Positions 25,251 to 32,823 of a stretch of 64,000 nt of DNA are shown one piece after another. The DNA is from Enterocloster bolteae. GTDB taxonomy: Bacteria; Bacillota; Clostridia; Lachnospirales; Lachnospiraceae. Both the position numbers and the translations under genes were made by a program. Every line of letters begins with the position of its first letter. Positions within the stretch are counted from its first letter, which is position 1. Below the pieces are notes generated by a model. It did not search any database, was not told the origin of the DNA, and saw nothing but the letters and a program-made list of their open reading frames with translations. The stretch covers positions 2,232,001-2,296,000 of the forward strand of contig NZ_CP022464.2 in the NCBI RefSeq assembly GCF_002234575.2, given 5' to 3'.

Positions 25251-26690
25251 ATGTATGACGTAATAATAATCGGGGCCGGCGTGTCCGGCGCTGCATCTGC
25301 CAGGGAGCTGTCGCGGTATAAGGTGAATGCCTGTGTCCTGGAACGGGAGGAGGATGTGTGCTGCGGCACGTCCAAGGCCAACAGTGCCATTGTCCATGCC
25401 GGATATGACGCGGCCGAAGGCTCGCTGATGGCCAGGCTGAATGTGGAAGGAAACCAGATCATGCCTGAACTGGCAAAGGAGCTGGATTTTCCCTTTAATC
25501 CCTGCGGATCCTTTGTGGTATGTCTGGACGAGGAGTCTCTGCCGGATCTGAGAGCTCTGTATGAGCGGGGAGTTAAGAACGGTGTAAAGGATTTGGAAAT
25601 CATCACGGATAAGGCGAGAATCAAGGAAATGGAGCCCAATCTGGCAGATGAGGCGGCAGGCGTTCTCTATGCACCTACGGCAGGCATCGTATGTCCCTTT
25701 AATCTGAACATTGCGCTGGCGGAAAATGCCTATACCAACGGCGTGGACTTTAAATTTAATACTGAGGTGACAGATATCCGCAGGATAGAGGGCGGATGGG
25801 CTCTGGAAACAAACCAGGGTGTGTATGAGACCCGCTGTGTGGTCAACGCGGCAGGAGTCCATGCCGATAAGTTCCACAACATGGTCAGCGGAACAAAGAT
25901 ACACATAACCCCCAGAAGGGGAGATTACTGTCTGTTAGATAAGAGCGCAGGAAATCATGTGAGCCATACCATATTCGCCCTTCCGGGAAAGTATGGAAAG
26001 GGCGTCCTGGTATCGCCTACAGTACATGGCAACCTGATTGTGGGGCCCACAGCCATTGACATTGAGGACAAAGAGGCCACAGCCACCACCAGGGAAGGTC
26101 TGGATGAACTGATTGCAAAAGCAGGGATGAACGTAAAAGACCTTCCCATGCGCCAGGTTATCACATCCTTTGCCGGACTCAGGGCCCATGAGGATCATCA
26201 TGAGTTTATTATAAAAGAGCTGGAGGACGCGCCCGGATTTGTAGACTGCGCGGGAATCGAGTCGCCCGGCCTTACCAGCTGTCCTGCCATTGGAAGGATG
26301 GTGGCCGGAATCCTTAAGGAAAAGCTGGGACTGGAGCCAAATCCGCAGTTTGACGGCAGCCGCAAGGGAATTCTGGACCCGGATACACTTACAAAAGAGG
26401 AGCAGGCAGAGCTGATCAGACAGAATCCTGCTTACGGAAATATCATCTGCCGCTGCGAGATGGTCACAGAGGGAGAAATCCTGGACGCCATCCACAGGCC
26501 CCTGGGGGCGCGTTCCCTGGACGGCATCAAGCGCAGGACCAGGGCGGGAATGGGCCGCTGCCAGGCAGGGTTCTGCACGCCCAGATCCATGGAACTGCTT
26601 CACCGCGAGCTGGGACTTCCCATGACGGAGATTACAAAGGCCGGCGGGGATTCAAAGCTTGTAGTGGGAACCAACAAGGACAGAATATAG
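25251..26690 (+). CDS. FAD-dependent glycerol-3-phosphate dehydrogenase, GlpA-like with BFD domain
   Basis: A 479-aa DAO-type flavoprotein. The N-terminal YDVIIIGAGVSGAASARELS binds FAD, and the substrate domain includes GSFVVCLDEE and the C-terminal CAGIESPGLTSCPAIG. The last 90 residues form a BFD-like [2Fe-2S] domain with CRCEM and CQAGFC. It probably oxidises glycerol-3-phosphate to dihydroxyacetone phosphate with the next two proteins. Context (glpK/glpF upstream, dhaKLM downstream) supports this; other 2-hydroxyacid substrates cannot be excluded. Confidence 0.88.
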   Translation: MYDVIIIGAGVSGAASARELSRYKVNACVLEREEDVCCGTSKANSAIVHAGYDAAEGSLMARLNVEGNQIMPELAKELDFPFNPCGSFVVCLDEESLPDLRALYERGVKNGVKDLEIITDKARIKEMEPNLADEAAGVLYAPTAGIVCPFNLNIALAENAYTNGVDFKFNTEVTDIRRIEGGWALETNQGVYETRCVVNAAGVHADKFHNMVSGTKIHITPRRGDYCLLDKSAGNHVSHTIFALPGKYGKGVLVSPTVHGNLIVGPTAIDIEDKEATATTREGLDELIAKAGMNVKDLPMRQVITSFAGLRAHEDHHEFIIKELEDAPGFVDCAGIESPGLTSCPAIGRMVAGILKEKLGLEPNPQFDGSRKGILDPDTLTKEEQAELIRQNPAYGNIICRCEMVTEGEILDAIHRPLGARSLDGIKRRTRAGMGRCQAGFCTPRSMELLHRELGLPMTEITKAGGDSKLVVGTNKDRI

Positions 26691-26707
26691 AAAGGGGCGC
26701 GCGCAAG

Positions 26708-27973
26708 ATGAGGGAATATGATATTGTCATAATCGGCGGCGGTCCTGCGGGTCTCGCTGCAGCTGTAGCGGCCAGGGATAACGGGATAGAGAGTATCCTG
26801 ATCCTGGAACGCGATAAGGAACTGGGAGGCATATTAAACCAGTGCATCCACAATGGATTCGGCCTCCATACATTCAAGGAGGAGCTGACAGGCCCGGAGT
26901 ACGCTGCCAGGTTTGAGGAACAGGTGTATGAGAGGAAGATTGAATATAAGCTAAACACCATGGTCATGGATATCAGCCATGACAAGGTGGTCACGGCCAT
27001 GAACAGGGAAGAGGGGCTGTTTGAGATACAGGCCAGGGCGGTTATACTGGCCATGGGATGCAGGGAGCGCTCCAGGGGGGCGCTGAACATACCGGGCTAC
27101 CGGCCCGCTGGCATTTACTGCGCAGGCACGGCCCAGCGTCTGGTGAATATGGAGGGCTTTATGCCCGGACGGGAAGTGGTTATCCTGGGATCCGGAGACA
27201 TCGGCCTTATTATGGCCAGGCGTATGACCCTGGAGGGCGCCAGGGTGAAGGTGGTGGCGGAGCTGATGCCTTATTCCGGAGGACTGAAACGTAATATCGT
27301 ACAGTGTCTGGACGATTACGGCATTCCGCTGAAGCTGAGCCATACCGTGGTTGACATACGGGGAAAGGAGCGGCTGGAGGGAATCACCCTGGCAGCCGTG
27401 GATGAGAAGGGTAAGCCGATACCGGGAACTGAGGAGGATTATACCTGTGACACCCTGCTTCTTTCCGTGGGACTGATACCTGAGAATGAATTGTCTAACG
27501 GAATGGGCGTGAAAATGAACCGCGTCACATCAGGGCCGGTGGTGAACGAAAGCCTGGAAACCAATATCGAAGGCGTATTTGCCTGCGGCAACGTGCTCCA
27601 CGTCCATGATTTGGTGGATTTTGTGTCAGAGGAGGCAGCGGCGGCAGGTAAGAACGCGGCCAGATATGTGAAGGACGGCAGGTGCTCCGGAACAGGACAG
27701 GAGATAGAGTTAAGCGCAGTGGACGGGGTGCGCTATACGGTGCCCTGCACCATCCATCCGGACCGCATGGAGGAAACCCAAATCGTGCGTTTCCGTGTGG
27801 GGAATGTTTATAAAAACTGCTATATCGGCGTATACTTTGATGATGAGCAGGTTATGCACAGGAAACGTCCGGTTATGGCGCCCGGAGAGATGGAGGAGAT
27901 AAAGCTCCAGAAGGAAAAATTGATGTTGCATCCCGGTCTTAAGAAGATTACAATAAAGGTAGAGGAGGCATAG
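26708..27973 (+). CDS. NAD(P)/FAD oxidoreductase, GlpB-like partner
   Basis: A 421-aa flavoprotein with two nucleotide-binding folds: FAD motif DIVIIGGGPAGLAAAVAA and NAD(P) motif VVILGSGDIGLIMARRM. CRERSRGALNIPGYRPAG is typical of this subgroup. It probably transfers electrons from the GlpA-like enzyme to a pyridine nucleotide or a carrier. It starts 17 bases after the preceding gene and ends four bases before the DUF1667 gene, giving a compact three-gene unit common in Clostridia. Confidence 0.87.
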   Translation: MREYDIVIIGGGPAGLAAAVAARDNGIESILILERDKELGGILNQCIHNGFGLHTFKEELTGPEYAARFEEQVYERKIEYKLNTMVMDISHDKVVTAMNREEGLFEIQARAVILAMGCRERSRGALNIPGYRPAGIYCAGTAQRLVNMEGFMPGREVVILGSGDIGLIMARRMTLEGARVKVVAELMPYSGGLKRNIVQCLDDYGIPLKLSHTVVDIRGKERLEGITLAAVDEKGKPIPGTEEDYTCDTLLLSVGLIPENELSNGMGVKMNRVTSGPVVNESLETNIEGVFACGNVLHVHDLVDFVSEEAAAAGKNAARYVKDGRCSGTGQEIELSAVDGVRYTVPCTIHPDRMEETQIVRFRVGNVYKNCYIGVYFDDEQVMHRKRPVMAPGEMEEIKLQKEKLMLHPGLKKITIKVEEA

Positions 27974-27976
27974 ACC

Positions 27977-28336
27977 ATGGAAAAGAGAGAACTTATCTGT
28001 ATCGGTTGTCCTATGGGGTGTCCTCTGACCGTTGAACTGGAAAACGGGGAAATCAAGACCATCACAGGGTACACATGCAAGAAGGGCGAGACATATGCGC
28101 GCAAGGAAGTAACGAATCCGACCCGAATCGTCACCTCCACTGTAAGGGTGGAAGGCGGACGGGCTGACATGGTATCTGTCAAGACCAGGGAAGATATACC
28201 CAAGGATAAGATATTCCAGTGTGTAAAGGCCTTAAAGGGCGTAACCGTCAAGGCTCCCATCCGCATCGGAGATGTGGTCGTGGCAGACGTGGCCGGTACG
28301 GGAGTTGATATAGTGGCTACCAAGGAAGTGCTATAG
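27977..28336 (+). CDS. DUF1667 protein
   Basis: A 119-aa protein with an N-terminal Cys cluster (LICIGCPMGCPLTV, then GYTCKKGE) that could hold a metal or Fe-S cluster. DUF1667 proteins regularly follow the GlpA- and GlpB-like flavoproteins and are thought to stand in for GlpC. No membrane segment is visible. Function inferred from neighbours only. Confidence 0.88.
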   Translation: MEKRELICIGCPMGCPLTVELENGEIKTITGYTCKKGETYARKEVTNPTRIVTSTVRVEGGRADMVSVKTREDIPKDKIFQCVKALKGVTVKAPIRIGDVVVADVAGTGVDIVATKEVL

Positions 28337-28502
28337 TTGTGTGCTCCTGCCGGAGGCGGGACAGGAATATGGTTCCGTTTGAATCAGCAGGGGCGCGCCG
28401 GTCGGTCGGCAGCTGCCATATGGCGGCCGCCGGCTTACTGTAGTTTGATGGATGGCGTACCGGCAGAATGGGGCGCTGTCCGAAGAAGAAGGAGGGCTCT
28501 AA

Positions 28503-28694
28503 ATGGAGAAGAAACTGGACATCAATAACATGAACGGAATTACCGAGGAAGAGGATAAGACCTGCGGACTCAATGACATGAACTGTCTGGAAGGGGAAGA
28601 GGATAAGACCTGCGGACTTAACGACATGAACTGTGTCGAGGAGGAAGAGGACAAAACCTGCGGCCTCAACGACATGAACTGTCTGGGCGAGTAA
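28503..28694 (+). CDS. Small Cys-repeat protein, three 16-aa repeats
   Basis: A 63-aa acidic protein built from three nearly identical 16-residue units of the form xEEEEDKTCGLNDMNC, preceded by a degenerate fourth unit (KKLDINNMNG) without cysteines. Each unit offers a Cys pair spaced C-x6-C, six cysteines in all. There is no signal peptide or membrane segment. The strong AAGAAGGAGGG site and its place between the flavoprotein genes and dhaK argue that it is a real gene of the glycerol operon. A metal- or cluster-binding accessory, thiol sensor or modified peptide are all possible. I know no described family for it. Confidence 0.75.
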   Translation: MEKKLDINNMNGITEEEDKTCGLNDMNCLEGEEDKTCGLNDMNCVEEEEDKTCGLNDMNCLGE

Positions 28695-28858
28695 CAGAAA
28701 GAACGGAAAGCAGAGGCTTACAGGAGGGGCGCGCAGACGGGTATGAATCCGTCCGGCGCTCCAAATGGCGGCCCCTGCTTTACGTGGTTTAGGAACCAGT
28801 GGGGAAACCGCTGCCCGCATTTGGTGCAGCCTATTAAATAAAAGGGGGTTTACGCGAT

Positions 28859-29845
28859 ATGAAGAAATTTATCAACGATGTGGCGCTGGTAGAGGATCAG
28901 ATGATACAGGGTATGGTTAAGGCCTATCCGGGTTATCTGAGAAAACTGGACTGCGGCAATGTGGTGGTCAGAGCCAATAAGAAAGAAGGAAAGGTGGCCC
29001 TGATCAGCGGAGGAGGAAGCGGGCACGAACCGGCTCACGGCGGATACGTGGGATGCGGCATGCTGGACGCGGCTGTGGCCGGCGCAGTGTTTACATCGCC
29101 TACCCCGGACCAGATTTATGAGGGAATCAAGGCCATTGCCACGGATGCAGGCGTGCTTATGGTGGTCAAGAACTACACCGGCGACGTGATGAATTTTGAG
29201 ATGGCCGCTGAGATGGCTGAGATGGAAGGCATCACCGTGAAGTATGTGGTGACCAATGACGATGTGGCGGTAAAGGACAGTCTGTATACAGTGGGACGCA
29301 GAGGTGTGGCCGGAACCGTGTTTGTACATAAAATCGCAGGCGCCATGGCGGAGACAGGGGCTTCCCTGGACGAGGTCCATGCGGTGGCGCAGAAGGTAAT
29401 CGACAACGTGCGGACCATGGGTGCAGCCATTGCGCCGTGTACGGTTCCCGCGGCAGGAAAGCCGGGATTCGAGCTGTCAGATGATGAGATGGAAGTGGGA
29501 ATCGGGATCCATGGAGAGCCGGGAACCCACAGGGAGTCCATGAAGACAGCGGACCAGGTGGCGGATATGCTTCTGGCACAGATTCTGGGAGACATTGACT
29601 ATGAGGGCCGCGAGGTGGCTGTGATGATCAACGGAGCAGGCTCAACACCTCTCATGGAGCTCTTTATCATCAATAACAGGGTCTCGGATGTTCTGGCTGA
29701 AAAGGGAATCAGGGTTTATAAGACCTTTGTGGGAGAGTACATGACTTCCATTGAGATGCAGGGTTTCTCCATCTCGCTGCTGAGGCTGGATGACCAGCTG
29801 AAGGAGCTTTTGGATGCCCCGGCGGATACGCCGGCCTGGAAGTAA
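28859..29845 (+). CDS. dhaK: Dihydroxyacetone kinase subunit DhaK
   Basis: A 328-aa substrate-binding subunit. His218 in GIGIHGEPG binds dihydroxyacetone covalently. GGGSGHEPAHGG near residue 50 and KNYTGDVMNFE near 105 are family blocks. With DhaL and DhaM it converts dihydroxyacetone to its phosphate with phosphoenolpyruvate as donor. It is preceded by AAAGGGGGTTTACGCGAT and is the first gene of dhaKLM. Confidence 0.96.
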   Translation: MKKFINDVALVEDQMIQGMVKAYPGYLRKLDCGNVVVRANKKEGKVALISGGGSGHEPAHGGYVGCGMLDAAVAGAVFTSPTPDQIYEGIKAIATDAGVLMVVKNYTGDVMNFEMAAEMAEMEGITVKYVVTNDDVAVKDSLYTVGRRGVAGTVFVHKIAGAMAETGASLDEVHAVAQKVIDNVRTMGAAIAPCTVPAAGKPGFELSDDEMEVGIGIHGEPGTHRESMKTADQVADMLLAQILGDIDYEGREVAVMINGAGSTPLMELFIINNRVSDVLAEKGIRVYKTFVGEYMTSIEMQGFSISLLRLDDQLKELLDAPADTPAWK

Positions 29846-29895
29846 CAGGCATTTCTGAGGTCATAAAAATAAATTGAAATGAAAGGTGGGTCATC

Positions 29896-30519
29896 ATGGC
29901 AGACAGTAAAAAAGTATTGGAAATCATCAGGGCAATCGGTCTGAAGATGGAGGCCGAGAAGGAGTATCTCACAGAGCTGGACCAGCCGATTGGAGACAGC
30001 GACCATGGCATTAATATGGCGCGGGGATTTGCAGCGGTGGAGGGAAAGCTTCCTGACCTGGAGGGAAAGGATATAGGGACCATTCTGAAAACAGTGGGCA
30101 TGACATTGGTATCCACTGTGGGAGGCGCTTCCGGCCCCCTGTATGGTTCGGCCTATATGAAGGCAGGCATGGCCCTGGCAGGAAAGGAAGAGATGGATAT
30201 GGATGATTTCCTGTCTATGATGGATACGGCTGTACAGGCAGTGGAGCAGAGAGGAAAGGCCACTGTGGAGGAAGCCACCATGCTGGATGCCATGGTCCCT
30301 TCCCTGAAAACCATGAAGGACGCGGCGGCAGAGGGAAAGAGCGTACGGGAAGCGCTGGAGGCCGGAGTCAGGGCAGCCTGGGCCGGCGCAGAGCACACCA
30401 AAGATCTGGTAGCTACCAAAGGCCGGGCCAGTTATGTGGGAGAGAGGGGACTGGGGCATCAGGATCCGGGAGCCACCTCTTATTCCTATATGCTGGAAGT
30501 CATTGCGGGGCTGGTATAG
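29896..30519 (+). CDS. dhaL: Dihydroxyacetone kinase subunit DhaL
   Basis: A 207-aa ADP-binding subunit. LDQPIGDSDHGINMARG carries the Asp residues that coordinate Mg-ADP, and GGASGPLYGSAYMKAG is the second family block. ADP stays bound and is recharged by DhaM. It lies about 50 bases after dhaK behind AAAGGTGGGTCATC. Confidence 0.95.
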   Translation: MADSKKVLEIIRAIGLKMEAEKEYLTELDQPIGDSDHGINMARGFAAVEGKLPDLEGKDIGTILKTVGMTLVSTVGGASGPLYGSAYMKAGMALAGKEEMDMDDFLSMMDTAVQAVEQRGKATVEEATMLDAMVPSLKTMKDAAAEGKSVREALEAGVRAAWAGAEHTKDLVATKGRASYVGERGLGHQDPGATSYSYMLEVIAGLV

Positions 30520-30599
30520 AGACAGATATCGGAAACCGGTACCGGATACAAAATCCGGCATAGAGCATCGGTGTCCGGCTGAAAGGAGCAGTAGTACAT

Positions 30600-30980
30600 A
30601 TGGTAGGATTTGTGATTGTGTCCCACAGTGAGAATCTGGCAAAAAGTGTGGTGGAGCTGACTTCCATCATGGCGCCCAACGCCAGGATCGCGCCGGCCGG
30701 AGGCATGGACGGCGGCGGTTTTGGAACCAGCTTTGAGAAGATACAGGCAGCCATTGAGTCTGTCTATTCCGATGACGGGGTCCTTGTCCTGGTGGATTTG
30801 GGAAGCGCTGTCATGACCACGGAGATGGTCATTGAGATGTTCGAGGGAAAGAAGGTGGAGATGGTGGATTGTCCTCTGGTGGAGGGCGCCGTGGTTGCCA
30901 CCATTGATTCCGTGGGCGGAATGAGCTTTGAGGATATCAGGACAGCCCTGGCCGGAGTGGGCAGGGCTAAGAAGTTTTAG
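30600..30980 (+). CDS. dhaM: PTS phosphotransferase subunit DhaM
   Basis: A 126-aa EIIA(Man)-fold protein. The phosphorylated His is His9 in IVSHSENLA. GGMDGGGFGTS and VLVDLGSAVMTTEM are DhaM blocks. It has only the EIIA-like domain, without the HPr and EI domains of the E. coli protein, as is usual in Firmicutes. It takes phosphate from HPr and recharges ADP on DhaL. Last gene of the glycerol region. Confidence 0.94.
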   Translation: MVGFVIVSHSENLAKSVVELTSIMAPNARIAPAGGMDGGGFGTSFEKIQAAIESVYSDDGVLVLVDLGSAVMTTEMVIEMFEGKKVEMVDCPLVEGAVVATIDSVGGMSFEDIRTALAGVGRAKKF

Positions 30981-31017
30981 GACATAGTTTAGGGCATAGA
31001 AGGAAGAAATAAATAGA

Positions 31018-31046
31018 ACAGGCGGGGGATTTATTCCCCGCCTGTT
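31018..31046. terminator. GC-rich inverted repeat between dhaM and the NusG-II gene
   Basis: ACAGGCGGGG and CCCCGCCTGT flank GATTTATT. The repeat overlaps the last codons of the leftward gene and lacks a long T-run. Probable convergent transcription barrier. Confidence 0.4.
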
Positions 31047-31381
31047 ATGGTTACAATCATCTGATTGGGAAGGCACACAATAGTGTCGCTGTTTAAATGT
31101 TTTTTCCCCTGGTGGACACATACCTTATCAGGGCAGCTGGCCTCGCTGCACCAGATTTCACCGTCCTTTACTATCAGGTGGTTGGTGCCGCCGTTGGAGG
31201 ATGTAACTGTTATCTCCGTATCCTTGCTGAGATCCAGTGTTTCCACTACGGTTCCGTCCACAGACACCTGGGCAATGGCAGCCGGTGTGCGGCGGATATA
31301 GTGGCTGATGCCAAAGGCAGCCGCTGCCAGCAGTAGTATGGCAGCAGCCAGAATCACGTCCCGTTTCTGTAATATGTTCAT
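31031..31381 (-). CDS. NusG domain II-containing membrane-anchored protein
   Basis: A 116-aa protein with one N-terminal membrane segment (DVILAAAILLLAAAAFGI) and an extracytoplasmic NusG_II domain containing IWCSEASCPDKVCVHQG. These proteins accompany FMN-binding proteins and Gx transporters in gut Clostridia and have a proposed role in flavin-dependent electron export. Its ATG overlaps the stop of the upstream FMN-binding gene by four bases, so the two are coupled. Confidence 0.9.
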   Translation of the reverse strand: MNILQKRDVILAAAILLLAAAAFGISHYIRRTPAAIAQVSVDGTVVETLDLSKDTEITVTSSNGGTNHLIVKDGEIWCSEASCPDKVCVHQGKKHLNSDTIVCLPNQMIVTITGGE

Positions 31382-31884
31382 TTGATTTCAGCCTGACGCA
31401 GGCATTCCTCCACTCCGTTCATAAATGGATATACGTTGATGCTGACTGAGGCCACGGCATCGGTGGTGTATCCGTCGTCGCCGGCCAGGCGCTGGTGTTC
31501 TATCAGGTACCGGCATACGCTGTCGGACTGGGCTTTCCACAGAGGCCCGTCCTCTGTCATGATATATTGGCCTTCCATGGAAAGCTTCTGTTTGCTTTCT
31601 CCGTCACTGTTAAAGGAATCCCAGACACAGGATACGATGATACCGTCGGATACGGTCAGGGTAGTTCTGTCCCGAAAGCCGTTTGCGTCTGGTTCCAAAG
31701 CTTCATGGGTATAGATCCCGTCGGCCAGGGGCGCCTCGGGGCTGGCCGTGGTCACAGGTCCTCTTAGGGCCTTATACAAAGGGTCTGATACGGCAATTAC
31801 CGCTAAGGACAACACTGCCATGACTGCAATGCCAATCAAACTTCTGGCGTTGGAGCTGATGGTACTTCTCTTCATGGAAAACAC
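31378..31884 (-). CDS. FMN-binding domain protein
   Basis: A 168-aa protein with an N-terminal membrane anchor (LIGIAVMAVLSLAVIAV) and an FMN_bind domain. In the family, a Thr in a motif like DAVSGATxS carries covalent FMN. Here the matching stretch reads DGYTTDAVASVSIN, so Ser may replace Thr and the Gly is lost; flavinylation is doubtful. It is cotranscribed with the NusG-II gene. The start at 31884 follows AAAGGAGTG. Confidence 0.8.
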   Translation of the reverse strand: MFSMKRSTISSNARSLIGIAVMAVLSLAVIAVSDPLYKALRGPVTTASPEAPLADGIYTHEALEPDANGFRDRTTLTVSDGIIVSCVWDSFNSDGESKQKLSMEGQYIMTEDGPLWKAQSDSVCRYLIEHQRLAGDDGYTTDAVASVSINVYPFMNGVEECLRQAEIK

Positions 31885-32174
31885 TCCTTTAAAAATATAG
31901 TAGTATGCGCCGGAGCGGAATATACGCGGACGGCGCTGGGGTGGGATATATTGTTTATTTTATCACAATAAGCCATTGCATACAATACGTTTTCACACAG
32001 GCACAGGTGGTAATTCATTCCTGTCCACGGTTACACACGGAAGCAGGTCATATGGCCGCCGTACATGCTTTAAGGCGCTATGGAAGATTTGGGTTATGCA
32101 TGGTATACTATATGCGTGCTGAGGACAGAGCACAGGAAAAGGATGAAATGCCGCGATGAAGACTGGAGGATCAC

Positions 32175-32765
32175 ATGCCGAATCAGAAAAAGACGGTTAC
32201 AGAATCATATAAAAAATCAGCTGCAGCGGTGAGGAAAGGCCGGGGTACGAAACAGTCACGCAGAACTTCAGCCCAAAATGCGGCCCTTTTTGGAATTCTG
32301 ACAGCGCTGGCGCTGGTGCTTGGATACGTGGAGTCATTGGTGCCGGTATATCTGGGAGCGCCCGGGGTGAAGCTGGGGCTGGCCAATCTGGTAACCATGG
32401 TGGGGCTTTACTGCATGGGAACAAAGGAGACTGCTCTTATCAGCGTGGTGCGTGTACTCTTATCAGGCATCCTGTTCGGGCCGCCTTCGGCCATCCTGTT
32501 TGGCCTCGCAGGAACTGCCCTGAGCCTTACCGTCATGGCTCTGTGCAAACGGTTCAGGCTGTTCGGGATGGTGGGAGTCAGCATACTGGGAGGAGTGGCC
32601 CATAATATCGGACAGTTTCTGATGGCGGCTTTTGTGGTGAATACATTCGGTGTGTTTTCCTATCTGCCGGTGCTGCTGACAGCAGGCTGCGCGGCAGGAG
32701 CCCTGATTGGCCTTTTGGGAGGAATTCTGGTGGGGCGGGTAAACCGTTTGTTTCGCACTATTTAA
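32175..32765 (+). CDS. Gx transporter family protein (Hpre_diP_synt_I)
   Basis: A 196-aa membrane protein with about five helices after a basic N-terminus rich in Lys and Arg. GVKLGLANLVTMVGLY and LSGILFGPPSAILFGLAG are the family blocks, shared with ECF-type substrate-binding components. It was formerly named heptaprenyl diphosphate synthase component I, which is probably wrong. It is divergent from the FMN/NusG-II pair; this trio recurs in Clostridia and points to a shared envelope function. No further gene is seen in 31885-32174. Confidence 0.87.
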   Translation: MPNQKKTVTESYKKSAAAVRKGRGTKQSRRTSAQNAALFGILTALALVLGYVESLVPVYLGAPGVKLGLANLVTMVGLYCMGTKETALISVVRVLLSGILFGPPSAILFGLAGTALSLTVMALCKRFRLFGMVGVSILGGVAHNIGQFLMAAFVVNTFGVFSYLPVLLTAGCAAGALIGLLGGILVGRVNRLFRTI

Positions 32766-32823
32766 GAAAATCAGGATATAAAAGTAAAAAAGTGCATTGT
32801 GGTTGCGGGGCGTGAGGGATATA

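Noticed and set aside
24990..25904. Minus-strand open frame of 304 codons
   Set aside because: Covers the glpF terminator and the start of the GlpA-like gene on the other strand; no start signal and Cys/His-rich nonsense sequence.
28503..28694. 48-base repeats considered as CRISPR or a noncoding repeat
   Set aside because: Units are contiguous without spacers, in frame, and preceded by a strong ribosome site.
31905..32159. Plus-strand ORF of 84 codons in the gap before the Gx transporter
   Set aside because: No ribosome site, overlaps the divergent promoter region and no coding character.
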